64,000 bases of DNA, taken from positions 248,001 to 312,000 of the forward strand of contig CAJNOI010000072.1 of assembly GCA_905250115.1 (NCBI GenBank), given 5' to 3'. The stretch comes from Adineta steineri. Lineage: Eukaryota; Rotifera; Eurotatoria; Adinetida; Adinetidae. Below are positions 47,343 to 58,582 of the stretch, piece after piece. Numbering within the stretch: position 1 is the stretch's first letter; each line of letters starts with the position of its first letter. The notes beneath the pieces were generated by a model, which was not told the DNA's origin, searched no databases, and saw nothing but the letters and a program-made list of their open reading frames with translations. The translations under genes were made by a program, and so were the position numbers.

Positions 47343-48100
47343 TCATTTTGCGTTCTTTGTTTTTATTAAACAAACAAAAAATGTATGCGTAATTTTATTT
47401 TGCACTTTAGCATATCCAGTCGTGTGACCTGGACATGAAGTTGCACAGTGTGAACACCATTTGCTACGCGCATAACACCCAAGACCTGGTGCAGAACGTG
47501 TTACACCGACATAGTCTTCACCTAGAAATATAAAAGCAAAAAAATATTAATTTTTTTTTATGAATCATACCTCCACATTGTTCATTTAATTCAACAACAT
47601 CTGTTTCACAGAGCCATGTAGGTGGACAATACGGACGACTCTCCGAATAGAGATCACTATTTTTAAAACAACCATATCCAAATGGACAAATTGCATTACC
47701 AACATTGTTACAGGTACTACTAGGGAAGCATATGTCCAGCCTATACATATTTGAAAAAGAACGCTCAGTGCAATAAATTAAAAGATGAATATGAAATTAG
47801 TAAAAATATCGTTTTAGGGTATTTACGTACTTGAGAATAGTAAATACTTCGTGCATAACAGGTATAACCAATTGGACAAATATTTGAACCTAACCACCCT
47901 TCACCTCCACATTGATCCCATCCAGCTAAAATTGTTGTTAATAGTGCAATATAAGCTTCACATTCCCAACCAAGATTTTTCGGACAACTATATTGACATG
48001 ATGAAAATCATTTACTACGTCGAAAACATATTAAACCAGGATTACATGGAAAAGTTCCATAACCGTTACCTACACATTGTTCATAAATACCCACTGAATT
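47343..48100 (-). pseudogene. CBM1-like cysteine-rich secreted protein, broken
   Basis: Read on the minus strand, repeated modules resemble fungal-type cellulose-binding modules (CBM1). One is nearly canonical: GWDQCGGEGWLGSNICPIGY followed by TCYARSIYYSQ. Others are EQCVGNGYGTFPCNPGLICF and NEQCGG joined to APGLGCYARSKWCSHC. A TGA at 48008-48010 sits where SKWFSSC would be expected. The intron between about 47741 and 47840 cannot be joined in a common phase. No signal peptide exon or start is found upstream. Identifiable exons are 47571-47740 and 47343-47522 plus the 5' piece at about 47840-48100. I read it as a decaying copy. CBM1 is otherwise chiefly fungal, so the family may be horizontally acquired (inference). 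Confidence 0.6.
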
Positions 48101-48865
48101 AATACTCTACGTTTTTTTTGTTGTTATGTAAATTTTATATATAAAGGATATTCGATCTGTTGTTTCAATCCTATTCATGTCATATCAAGTACAAATCTTG
48201 ATTCTAATGACAATACATAAGTAATTAACATTAATTTTCAAACTAAGATTTTCTAGTATTGCAAAATATTTTTGTATTTTATCGACATGTCATAAAAATT
48301 ATAAATCTACTATTGTTGTAGTAGAAGAAAATATGTGCTAAGAAATGATTTATTCGAAAGAGTATGGATATCATAAATCAATTTCTGCTTTGATCTAACT
48401 GATTGACATTCAATTTATTATCTAGTCAACCCGTAGGCGATAGAATGATCTGATGACCTTATTACGTGTTCACAAAACATGTAAAAGCTATTCTCTTGTA
48501 TTAATAATGCATCACGATTTCTATAATAAATCTTTTCTCAAGACTTATTTTTCGTTAATAGGTACTTAATAATTTGTCTAATTGATCGATGATGACATTT
48601 ATTTGACTTACATGAATAAAACTGAATGAGTATCTCTATTTATAAGACATTGTTATCTTCCATTTCAACATCTTATCGCTTGAAAGGTCGCTCATTTATC
48701 ATATATATATACATGTATATCATTCCTGCTAGAAGTCATATATTCCTAACACTTGTTGTTTATACATGTATCTATTTTTCTATTTGTAGAAGCAACTATG
48801 AACTTAGATACGCGTATGTAATAATAATTATGATAATTCTTCAATAATTATTATTTTTATATGGA
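48101..48865. other. Intergenic region
   Basis: No repeat or gene recognised. A short open frame at 48626-48847 lacks any feature beyond hydrophobic runs and is doubtful. Confidence 0.4.
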
Positions 48866-49147
48866 ATGATTATTATTAATGATTCTCTTTTATTAACATC
48901 AACAACAACAAGTCATTCGGATTTAAATTCAACAAATGAAATTTATGATACATCATCTTCAAGTACAATAATAACAATTATTATTCTATCATGTTTAAGT
49001 ATATCCGGTTGGATATTTATGTCATATGCATTATTCAGTCGATCGGAAGCTTATCGTAGAAAACCTGATGATCAATATGGTGTATCACATTATGTCGATA
49101 ATCCTGAAAGATCAATTTATAGTGATTTTATAACTGATTTTGATTAA
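48866..49147 (+). CDS. Small single-pass membrane protein
   Basis: A single exon of 93 residues. A Ser/Thr-rich N-terminal part is followed by a strong membrane segment at about 36-58 (TIITIIILSCLSISGWIFMS) and a polar tail with tyrosines (RRKPDDQYGVSHYVDNPERS) ending SDFITDFD. The organised layout and codon use argue for a real gene. The family is not recognised. It is convergent with the thioredoxin-like gene; the stop codons are about 65 bases apart. Confidence 0.5.
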   Translation: MIIINDSLLLTSTTTSHSDLNSTNEIYDTSSSSTIITIIILSCLSISGWIFMSYALFSRSEAYRRKPDDQYGVSHYVDNPERSIYSDFITDFD

Positions 49148-49210
49148 ATATGAGATTTTGTTTTTTCTTTGGAAAATTAAAATAATGGAAAAAAACAATA
49201 ACACTAAAAT

Positions 49211-50813
49211 TTAATCGATTTTCACTTGAAATGGTGTTCGTTCAGTAGTTGTTTGCTTTTTTTTCGTAAAACGACTCATAAAAACGAGAACAAGAAGAAC
49301 AGCAACGAGGCATATCATTGGTATTACTATTAAATACATCTATTAACGAGACAGAATTTAAATTCTAGAATAAATATTGTCAAGTATAACTTACCGGAAT
49401 TATTTTAGCTGCAGTTCCAAACGAAGACGAACTAAAACAAGATTCATATTTAGAAGAAAATATAATATAAGTAAGACTTACAAAGCACTTGGTTCAGGCG
49501 GAATAATTTCCGCTTTTACTTTTTGATAATCACTTTCAAGAAATTCCGTAAATGCAGATTGTTTCCAAGATGTACTTTCATATCGATACATTTTACCACG
49601 TTTGAATCTAATATTAAATCAATATAGTGTCTTTTTTGAACTTTAAATTTAAACTTACAATATAAATGTCGGGTAATTAAATATATGAAATCGTTTTTGT
49701 ATATTTGGATTTGTATCAATATTAACATAGGCGAGAATTGCTCGATTTCGAAAACTTTTTAAACAAAAAAAACAGAAATAGAACAAGTTTTTGTTATTAA
49801 AGTATTTACTGTAGAGATGTAGCTTCCCAAACAGGAAGTAAACTATGCGATTCATTACTTTTCTTACTAAAATAAAAGAACTTATAAGATTATTGATATA
49901 GATTATTATTATTTTGTGTACATACAATAGAATAAACCAATCACCTGTAGTTGAACCAGTTGATGCTTGTGTATCATGTTCAAATGTTTTGTCATCTAAA
50001 GTATGTGTTAATCGTTGTCGTACTTCACCAAACCATTCATGAATACTATCAACATTCGATAATGAATCTAAAATAAAAAAAAGCTTTATGATTTTCGAAA
50101 ACTATTTTAGGTATTGCCAGGTCATCGCTAGTCTTTGCTCGAGCACCCACGATTTACTAGTTATGCTACTAATATACAGTTAGTTTTAAAGCGCACTCTG
50201 ACATTTAAGGGTGCGCAATGGGATATATATGTCAACTAACATAATGATACGTTGTTGTCGACATATCGTGTAATGAATTGACATCTTTATTCAATAGACA
50301 AGTAATAATTAGCAGATGCAAGTAAATTTCCTATTCAATTAATATTCTTATTAAACATCTATATAAGACATTCAAGCTAACGGCAGATGAGAATGTAATC
50401 GAAAAGAAAATTAAGTGTGTATATAAATTACCTGAATAAATAATTGGAAATCCATCTCTAAAAAAGCAGAGTTTTGGTGATGAACCATAAATATTAAATT
50501 GTTTTTCAGCAAGTTCAGAATTAGTTGAAAGAGCAAATTGAATATTTTCACCGGTGCATAGATCACGAATTTGTTCTAATTCAGTACGTTCTTGACGACA
50601 TTTATCATCATTGCATGATTGTTTATCGACTATAGAAATAAGAAATTTATTATTTTTATGATAGTCGCTCTTCTATTTACCAAAAACAACAACATTTAAT
50701 GTAGATGAATGAATAAAATCATTTAATTGTTCTTTACTGTTAATTTGTTTGAAATTTTCATGATTATAAGCATATGATAAAGAAAAAATAAGAAATAAAA
50801 TGAATGTTTTCAT
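49211..50813 (-). CDS. Thioredoxin-like transmembrane protein, atypical cysteines
   Basis: Eight exons give 305 residues: 50681-50813, 50432-50629, 49926-50067, 49810-49866, 49659-49754, 49482-49607, 49395-49431 and 49211-49339. A signal peptide (MKTFILFLIFSLSYA) precedes a thioredoxin-like region in which the usual CxxC is replaced by CNDDKC. A second thioredoxin-like domain has the PDI-type lead FEHDTQASTGSTTGDWFILF, then KKSNESHSLLPVW where a CxxC should be, and YVNIDTNPNIQKRFHIFNYP with the cis-Pro. A membrane helix (MYLIVIPMICLVAVLLVLVF) and a short basic tail follow. It is likely an ER membrane, PDI-related (TMX-like) chaperone without oxidoreductase activity (inference). Confidence 0.75.
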
Positions 50814-50878
50814 CTAAAAATACATATATATGAATTTTAACAAAAAAAAAAGAAAAAAAAACAAGAAGGAATCAAATG

Positions 50879-51127
50879 TCAAAGATTTGGATCAAAACGT
50901 TGAATTGTACGAAGTATTGAATTAATCTTTTCAAGATAACTTTCAACAGCTACACGAATAAATTTGGCTTCTTCAGCTTCAAATCGAACATTAAGAACAT
51001 TATTATTTAATTTTTCAATACGTTGAACATTTTTCTTCGGTTCTCTATCAATACGAACAGTATTGTAAACAATTTCAGCATGACGTGTTGTTAATAATGG
51101 AATATTTAATTCACATGCAAAATCCAT
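50879..51127 (-). CDS. LAGE3: KEOPS complex subunit Pcc1/LAGE3
   Basis: A single exon of 82 residues, the usual size for Pcc1. It starts MDFACELNIPLLTTRHAEIV and contains the family motif VRFEAEEAKFIRVAVESYL, a beta-strand and helix pair. Pcc1/LAGE3 is the dimerising subunit of KEOPS/EKC, which makes t6A at position 37 of ANN-decoding tRNAs. It lies 66 bases upstream of the thioredoxin-like gene on the same strand. A hAT-like element ends 70 bases before its start codon, so the promoter may lie within or beyond the insertion. Confidence 0.88.
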   Translation of the reverse strand: MDFACELNIPLLTTRHAEIVYNTVRIDREPKKNVQRIEKLNNNVLNVRFEAEEAKFIRVAVESYLEKINSILRTIQRFDPNL

Positions 51128-51196
51128 CTAGAAGGAAAAGAAATCAACTTAGTTTCAATATTCCGGCCTGAACTATCTATGCAGGGCTTTCGTGAG

Positions 51197-51668
51197 TAGA
51201 GATGTGCGGGGACCGATAAAAAACTTGACTGGGACTGAAACCGGGACCAACAAAAAATCGACCGGGACCGGGACCTACACTTGAACCTGGGGCTATATAA
51301 TGACCTTAACTATGATGACTTTATTCAAGAAAAATGAACCAAAAAGTGCTAATCGTCGACTAAACAAATTGAAAATCGAGTATTGAAGACTTGTTTTAGA
51401 GATTTTATGAATAATTTTAGATTAAATGTCTCTAGAACGATATTAGAGATCAGCGGGATCAGAATTGATCACAGCCCCGGTCCCGGGACTGGAAAATTAA
51501 ATTTTACCAAGACCGAAGGCAGAACCGGGACCAAAAGAAAAGCTGTACCTGAACTAGCGCCGGGACCGAAAAAAATTTAGCAGGGTCGGGACTGGGACCA
51601 AATAAAAACAATTTACAGGGACTACAACCTGGACCGGGACCTAAAAAGGTTGGTCCCGCACATCTCTA
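51197..51668. mobile_element. Non-autonomous hAT-like element, 472 bp
   Basis: The terminal inverted repeats are TAGAGATGTGCGGGGACC and, at the right, GGTCCCGCACATCTCTA. It is flanked by 8-bp direct repeats TTCGTGAG (51189-51196) and GTCGTGAG (51669-51676), one mismatch. The subterminal regions carry many GGGACCGGGAC-type motifs in both orientations, typical of transposase-binding arrays. No transposase is encoded. Confidence 0.82.
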
Positions 51669-51929
51669 GTCGTGAGTGTTCATCTCCTCCACAAACTTGA
51701 ATCTCGGTTGAATATTCTGCTCTCCCTCGATCCTAAGATGTTCGCTATGAATAAAACAAAAATATAATAGTTAATCTTGTTTTTATTGAGATATAGGTAT
51801 AAGATAATACTATTTCAAAAGATCAACAACAACAATTATCTGGCAAAAAGACAACAAAAAGAACTAAATATACAAAGTAACATCTGACAAAAAAAAGAAA
51901 ACAGAAAATGAAAATATTACGGGGACCAT

Positions 51930-52646
51930 TTATTGATATAATTGTTCGATTTGTTTTTCATAGTCGCTATTAGAACTTCTTTTAAATATATTTTTAGTTT
52001 GAAAATAGTTTATTTTGTTCGATGACCATTTATTTATAGAAAATCGTTCACCACCTATTGTACGTCGTTTACTAGAAGATATTTTTTTTGTTACATAAAA
52101 TCGATCTGCATAACGAATAAATTCATCATAAAAAACCATTTTCCAATTTATTGATTTTGTTGGAGAATAATTTATTTCTTCTGAATTCAATGTTACATCT
52201 ATATCACCTGTTATACGTTCAATAATTAAGCTAAAATCTCCCGATGATTTTCTTTTATAAGCTGAAGGATTTTTCCATAATTGATAAAATTCTTCAAATT
52301 TTTCAAGATTTGGTAAACGTTTCGATGATAGTTGATGGCCAAGTTCAATAACTTCATAAAGTATTCGATCAAAATTTGGTAAATGTTTATCAAGATGACG
52401 CGCTATTTGTTCTTCTGTTTTTTGTACATTACTGACATTAGGTACCTATATTTAACAAAAAAAAGAACAGCAATAAGTTTTTTTGAACTCTCCTACAATT
52501 GTCATATCATTTATTTGTCCTTCACGAACGAAAATAACAGAGGATAGATTTGCTTCGATTATCATTCTTTTATGGTCTACAGTTATTAGATTTTGTTTCG
52601 TAAATCTATTTTGCTTTGTATCATAGTGCATAAGGCTTTCATTCAT
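51930..52646 (-). CDS. Hypothetical protein
   Basis: Exons 52497-52646 and 51930-52445 join in phase 0 to 221 residues. It is basic and rich in Lys, Ser and Tyr, especially the C-terminal 90 residues (SSSKRRTIGGERFSINKWSS). There is no signal peptide, membrane segment or recognisable catalytic motif. A helical segment (KTEEQIARHLDKHLPNFDRI) lies in the middle. Intron borders are standard. I do not recognise the family. Confidence 0.5.
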
Positions 52647-53184
52647 GTACTCTTATTATTATTGGAGTGTCATGTATATAAACACCAAGGATATCGATAA
52701 TGGTATTTCTATAATTGCTTACTTCAACATTGAATAATGTATATGTATATATAAACTAAATAGCAGACAGTATCGTTCATTCAGTTTTGTATTGGAAAAA
52801 TAAATCATGGAAAAACTGTTTTTCCATTAATGATTTATTATACATAGAGTAAATAGTATGTACACATTTTATCCTCCATCTCGTCAATACTCATATATAT
52901 GTTTATATATGGGATTCATTTGATATCCGAAAAAATAGCATAAATAAATTCCTACTCCCGTCTACAGACGATTAAGATGACTATCGTAACAATAATTAAA
53001 TAAGACTATACTTTTTAATTAGATTTCGAATGAAAGACAAATAGAAATCTTAATTAATTGTTCTCATAAAGATCCTATTTTAATAATTTATACTTAACCA
53101 TCAAAGAAATTATACTCATAATCAAATCAATTTTTTTCTTTCCGAGACAGTTGATTTAATCTCTACCGAACTGATTTTATTTCC
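52647..53184. other. Intergenic region
   Basis: AT-rich, without a recognised gene or repeat. Confidence 0.4.
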
Positions 53185-53754
53185 TTATCTAATAAATAAA
53201 AAATAGTTTACTTTTTTCTCTTGATTATCCACTATGATACATTCATTATTATTATTATTCGCATCTGGTGGTGGTAATGGACAACTAAGATTTAAAATAG
53301 CGTAACGATTATGTATAAAAAATGTAATCCAAGCAGCATAGAATAAATTTAATAAAGCATCTAAACGATCACTATCATTTAATTCATTTAAATATTTAAA
53401 ATAACTTCCAATAACAAGTAATAAACCTTCAAGCCATCGAAAACCTTGTAATGGTTTAAGATTACTAAATAGACATTTATGATGTAATGAACTTAATTCA
53501 TTTTCAATAACTTCAACAATAGCATGTGAATAAAATCGATGATCATCAATCCAAATATTATATAATTCAGGATCACGTTCAAGAATAGCATCCGAACATC
53601 GATGAAATGTTTTTAATGCATCCGTTGAACATTTTATATTAAGATCAAATACATTATAACATCGATTTTCATTATCAATTCCAAGTGCATATGGATCATC
53701 TTTTTCTATTTCATTTATGGCAACAGTCGGAGTATTTGACGACATATTGATCAA
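53185..53754 (-). CDS. Hypothetical protein
   Basis: An open frame of 189 residues. The first Met could also be the fourth codon (MSSNTPTVAI). The protein is acidic in its N-terminal half and has a hydrophobic helix-rich middle (FRWLEGLLLVIGSYF, LLNLFYAAWITFFIHNRYA), followed by a proline run and poly-Asn (PPPDANNNNN). A possible splice donor near the end (AAAAAGTAAAC at about 53205) would remove the last residues and lead to an unseen exon. Function not recognised. Confidence 0.45.
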   Translation of the reverse strand: MINMSSNTPTVAINEIEKDDPYALGIDNENRCYNVFDLNIKCSTDALKTFHRCSDAILERDPELYNIWIDDHRFYSHAIVEVIENELSSLHHKCLFSNLKPLQGFRWLEGLLLVIGSYFKYLNELNDSDRLDALLNLFYAAWITFFIHNRYAILNLSCPLPPPDANNNNNECIIVDNQEKKVNYFLFIR

Positions 53755-54545
53755 TCTGAATGAAAGACAAATGAGGAAAAAAATATGAATAAATAAATAA
53801 ATAAATGTCTGAATGAATGAATAAATGACCTAGCTAATATTAATAAACTATTCGAAGGAAAATACTCCAATGAATAGCGATATATACTCCATCTATAGGA
53901 TATACGTTTTTCTTAAATGAAAATTGATAGTCTATGAGTATGAATTTAATACGGAAATGAAGAAACTGTCATATTCCATTTTAAAACTTATTTGATAATA
54001 ATATCGATAGTGCAGTATTATAAATAACTTAAACAAAGTGTTTTGCTGGAAAAAATTACGATTCATGCTACGATCTTTAGAACTTTCCAACAGTGACATT
54101 GTCATTTGTAATGACTTCCGAATACTTTATGAATTCGAATTATCAATACGTGATATAAAAAAACTATTTATTGTTAGAAGTATTATAATGACAGTCAAGT
54201 TAATTTTTACTCCGTTAGTTTTTCAGAACATTTTTATATATTAAATTAACTTATTAATCATTCATTTGGAAGTATATGAATAAGAAATTGCTATATTTCC
54301 ATATCTATAGATCATATTAAATGAGTAGGAAATGAACACAATTCAATAGTTTCCATATGCTTCATGCTCAACATGAGTTCCTTTTTTTCCTAGAAAAGTG
54401 TTCTGTCATTATTACACAGATTGATTTATACTTTCTAATAAATGAGAAAAAAAAAGCTTTTAGTTTTATAATAATAATAAACTATCAAAAATTTATTAGA
54501 AAAATATTTTGAAATGTATAATTTATAAAATATAGATTCGATACA
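53755..54545. other. Intergenic region
   Basis: It contains an AATGAATAAATAAATA-type simple repeat near 53780-53830. An open frame at 54038-54244 has no supporting features. Nothing else seen. Confidence 0.4.
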
Positions 54546-55655
54546 TTAAAATCTTATCTTGTTTAGTGAGTTTATACTTTCAAATATTAATTCAATAAAA
54601 TCAATTTGTTGATTACTTGGATTGATAAATGATTTTATTTCAACTAGCATTGGTGCATGTAGAAAACGACATGGTATTAAATCATGTGTTGATGCTGAAA
54701 TTACCTTTAACAATGTTTGATAAAAATACAACTGATCATCAATATAGATAAAATCCAGAATTGATTTATTGTAAAATATATCCATTGATGTCAATGGAAA
54801 CGTTGTTCTTGAGTGGTCAATAAGAAAAATTTTCCAATCATTTGGTGAACATCGACAAGAGAATATCGATGATTGTGGATTTTTGTAAAGACACATATTT
54901 TTCTCACTATATTCATTTATTAAAGGTAAATAACAGATACCAATAAAAACAGAATATCCTTGTTCATTTTTTGATACAGGTTTTAAGAATTGATCAACTT
55001 GTTTTATCATACCATTAATAATAACGGATGAATATGAATCATTTCCTTGTTTTATTCGACATTTAACAGAAAATTTTCGAGTAGTATCATTAGTTAATGA
55101 TATTAATTGGTTTTGAACTTGAGATAAATCATCTGAATGAATGAATGAAAGTAGATCATGGTCAAGCCATTTTTCCGATGTTATATGAAGTACTCGATCA
55201 ATAGAATCAGTTACATGTATTATACGATATAATGATGATTCCATAGTTGTCATAAATAAAAATGAATTACTTACTTCAACATTTAAAAAATGATTTTCAT
55301 CTTTAGTTAAATATGATGGTAATACAGATTCATTTTCATAACGTAAATTAATATTATTTAATAAATCGCCAGCAATTTTTAGTAAATTTACTTGAGAAAT
55401 TTTTGATGATTTTGTAATATATTGTTGTTTAATTAATGCTGATAATTCTTTCATATGTTTTGACCATACCATACGTCGATTTCGCTCAATAAGTTTATGT
55501 CGTTTTAATGCTGCACGTTTACGACCACCTTGTTTTTCCCCAATTGGATTATCTTTATTTCTTTTTCGATTCATGCTAGTTGTTGGATATTGGTCAGAAT
55601 ATATTACATTTGATGTATTAGAACAAATATTCTGAGATACTTCAGATGAATTCAT
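54546..55655 (-). CDS. bHLH-PAS transcription factor (ARNT/BMAL-like)
   Basis: A single exon of 369 residues. Residues about 48-105 form a basic helix-loop-helix: the basic region KRHKLIERNRRMVWSKHMKE, the loop, then KISQVNLLKIAGDLLNNI. The first PAS domain is at about 125-210 (FLFMTTMESSLYRII, LHITSEKWLDHDLLSFIHSD), with a second PAS-like half at about 275-360 (FLIDHSRTTFPLTS, ILDFIYIDDQLYFYQTLL). Such proteins dimerise and bind E-box or XRE-type DNA in the nucleus. It is shorter than ARNT/BMAL proteins and lacks a long activation tail. The absence of introns, unlike most neighbours, may indicate retroposition or intron loss. Confidence 0.8.
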   Translation of the reverse strand: MNSSEVSQNICSNTSNVIYSDQYPTTSMNRKRNKDNPIGEKQGGRKRAALKRHKLIERNRRMVWSKHMKELSALIKQQYITKSSKISQVNLLKIAGDLLNNINLRYENESVLPSYLTKDENHFLNVEVSNSFLFMTTMESSLYRIIHVTDSIDRVLHITSEKWLDHDLLSFIHSDDLSQVQNQLISLTNDTTRKFSVKCRIKQGNDSYSSVIINGMIKQVDQFLKPVSKNEQGYSVFIGICYLPLINEYSEKNMCLYKNPQSSIFSCRCSPNDWKIFLIDHSRTTFPLTSMDIFYNKSILDFIYIDDQLYFYQTLLKVISASTHDLIPCRFLHAPMLVEIKSFINPSNQQIDFIELIFESINSLNKIRF

Positions 55656-55998
55656 TATGTAAAAGAAAGCTTACTAACTACCGACTATCGAAAAACATTC
55701 AAATTATAGGCAAAAGAAGCATTATATGCAAGGTTTTATAGTATATGTATGCCTTGTGACAAATGTGTGCGTGATTTTTCAAAATAATAACACGTCAGAG
55801 ACATATTTTTTTTTATGTAGACAGGCTATAAATGAAAATAATAACCAAGTGTTCTTTTTTCTTCCTTTTCTTCCTAGTTATATTTTACCTTTACCAATGT
55901 GTAGACACGAACAAGAGAAAGGTATTTCGTCTTCATTAATAAAAAATAAGCATTTATTTTTTTTTGTCCTTCTTATCTGACTAAATTATTTATTTTAA
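55656..55998. other. Intergenic region
   Basis: A plus-strand open frame at 55726-55980 is hydrophobic and low in complexity, with no family features. No repeat recognised. Confidence 0.4.
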
Positions 55999-56481
55999 TT
56001 AATAAACTATTAGAAAAAGCAAAGAAAATAGGATTATAATTGAATTTATCTTAAATAAATTTGCTTGATTACAACCATCATGTGAACATACAGTTATTGT
56101 ACCTTGCATTCGAACGCCTTTGATTTGATTAAAATTTTTTAAACGAAAATTTCCTGTTGAATCAGATGAACGAGTTGAATCCATAATATTATCTATAATA
56201 CATGTTCGTAAAAAAAGACTTTTAGTTAATAATGAACGATTAACATGTCGATCAACATCAACAATAACACCAGATATTTTAACACAAAATCGAGCTGGAA
56301 ATAAACCATTTCGTCCATTTGATGTTGCTAAACATTCAGCTTCAAGATGATTATCAATTGGATTAAATGGATCAGAGCATGTATCATTTTCAAAATTTGT
56401 TGTCATACATTTAAAACAAGATAAACAATAGATCTTATGATTAAAACATACAATAAGAATAATTATAGATATGAATAACAT
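55999..56481 (-). CDS. Ly6/uPAR-type GPI-anchored protein
   Basis: A single exon of 160 residues. A signal peptide (MLFISIIILIVCFNHKIYC) leads into LSCFKCMTTNFENDTCSDPF, the typical start of a three-finger Ly6/uPAR domain of the quiver type, with the spacing C-x2-C and then CSDPFNP. The closing CSHDGCNQAN is the family's C-terminal CxxxxCN motif. A hydrophobic tail (SIIILFSLLFLIVY) after a short spacer fits GPI attachment. It is likely an extracellular membrane-bound modulator of receptors or channels. Confidence 0.75.
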   Translation of the reverse strand: MLFISIIILIVCFNHKIYCLSCFKCMTTNFENDTCSDPFNPIDNHLEAECLATSNGRNGLFPARFCVKISGVIVDVDRHVNRSLLTKSLFLRTCIIDNIMDSTRSSDSTGNFRLKNFNQIKGVRMQGTITVCSHDGCNQANLFKINSIIILFSLLFLIVY

Positions 56482-58582
56482 GATGAAAACTTTATTAAAT
56501 CATTAAATACTTGTTTGCAACGAATAAATTTGTATAACAATGCTTACCATTACGGTTGGAATGATATCTGATCATGCTATTTTCTATTTTTTCTACACAC
56601 TTGATACCGTCTATAATGATTTGTGTGTGTATATATGTGTGTATGTGTTCTCTCCCTCCCTCCCTCTCTCTCTCTCTCTTTTTCTCTTTTCTTTTTCCGA
56701 TTTCCCGAATATTTTCTCCTTTTTTTTCTGCTTTTCCGTCGATCTTTTGTATATATATATATATGTGTGTGTGTGCCGTTGAACAAGAACTAACTAACGT
56801 CATTCAATAGTTCTCTATGGGTTTCAATGTTAACTATAGTTACTGTTCGCTCCAATTGATGTGATGTGATGACATGCATATACTATTCACGAACAAAATA
56901 TAGAAAAGCAAGGAGCTCAACGCCTTTTGTTCCGCATATCTCATGAGAATTGCATGTTGGTAGGAACGCCGCCGTTGTCAATTGCAACAAACGAGCATCA
57001 GTGCGCATAGGCATAGTATTTCTAAATAAATAAAAGAAAAGAAGAAAGAGTTGTTCGTCGGGTGTGACAATACTCATATGCTTTAAAGGAAAAAATATTT
57101 CTCATTGACAGATCTTCTTTTATAGACTCTAGTATAAGAAGAATGTTATTAGTTTGACTAAAAATATTCTTGAACAAATAATACCATAGTAATTAGTCAT
57201 TAAATATCTAGACAAAAACTTTTATTATAAACAGATAGAAAACTAATTAGACGAAAATAATAAAGTTATCGAATATCTATATTTGATAGTATTATTTTGA
57301 AGAAAAAAAAATACTAGGACACACTAATGTAAGAGAATTTTATGGTCTAAAAATTTGTAATTATTCTTCGGAAATCAATGAAAAGAATCAGATAATGACA
57401 AATAAATTCATTCATAGATCTATATGATTACAGACTGATTAGATCGACACTTATAAACTTTTGATTTGTTGGCAATATGTTATATATCAATAAAGAACAT
57501 CTGGATTAGAACTAGACAAATTTTTTACTCATATAATAATTATTATACTGATGAAAGATGAATTTACAGTTTAATAATCATCATATCTCTCGGGATTTCT
57601 TTCAACTATATAAACATTAGATTTTCTTTCTATTATATATTGTACTATCGATCATCTCGGTTCTTTAAATTGAAAATATAACAAAATAACAATCATAATT
57701 TTCTTTTTTCGACATATATATTCTGAAAATTCTTGATGTCGTGCAGACCTTTTTGCGATATTTTCTGTTTTGTAGAATTTACATAGCATACTTCTATTTG
57801 TTCCTGTTATATTGGAACAAATGAATGCTTAACACAGGAAATGAATTGTCTCGTTGTAGTAAAACATTTTTGGAGATCCAGGGATAGCCATAAACCTCAC
57901 ATAATTTTTCGTCTATATTGATATCTAGCGCCCTCTATAGAACATTGTGACAAAAGGTTATTATCGAAAACCATTTAGATGATGTTCGACTATTTTGTAG
58001 AAGTATTTGCGATCTTTTGGAAAAATATTCTCTAATTGTAAACATTTGTTTCTATCTCTTGATTATAATCATGGTATTCATAATTATTGACAATCGTATT
58101 TAAAAAAATCTTAAGGTAGACTTCATTAAATTGTCTTATTCATATGATAAACTATTACGATGAAATACTTAAAACAACTACGAATAAACATAGCAAAAAT
58201 CAATAGTCTTGTGTGAATCTTCTTCTTTATCGAAAATAAGTGGGACAATATAAAACTTGTTGGTTATAAAAAACAATAGAAAATAAATTGGATAATTATT
58301 ATTACGAATAACTATTAAAAAAATTATTTTTACCAATTTGCAAATAAACGCAGTAGATTCAGAATATATTATTGCATTGACAAACTACTGAAATAGCTAA
58401 ACGATATGATAATAGGAAAGATATCAGGTGAAAAGTCAGGTTCTACTAAATTAATTAAGCTTACACCAAATACTTCGTTTCATATATCTTATTAAATAAT
58501 GATGCGTACGACAAATATTGAGAATAAATAAAAGAGCTAGGTACTTTCATAAAGAATAAAAAAATTGTTTTATTTTTAGATC
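56482..58582. other. Intergenic region with microsatellites
   Basis: Simple repeats lie at about 56622-56650 (TG/TA), 56654-56680 (CCCT then CT) and 56750-56775 (TA then TG). Frames overlapping them are low-complexity artefacts. The rest is AT-rich without a recognised gene. Confidence 0.55.

Noticed and set aside
47800..48110. TGA read as selenocysteine in the CBM1-like gene
   Set aside because: The expected residue is Trp, the splice phases are also broken, and no selenocysteine insertion element is evident.
56540..56810. Overlapping open frames on both strands over CT/GT repeats
   Set aside because: Low-complexity Ser/Leu/Phe or Arg/Glu runs produced by microsatellites; no family signal.
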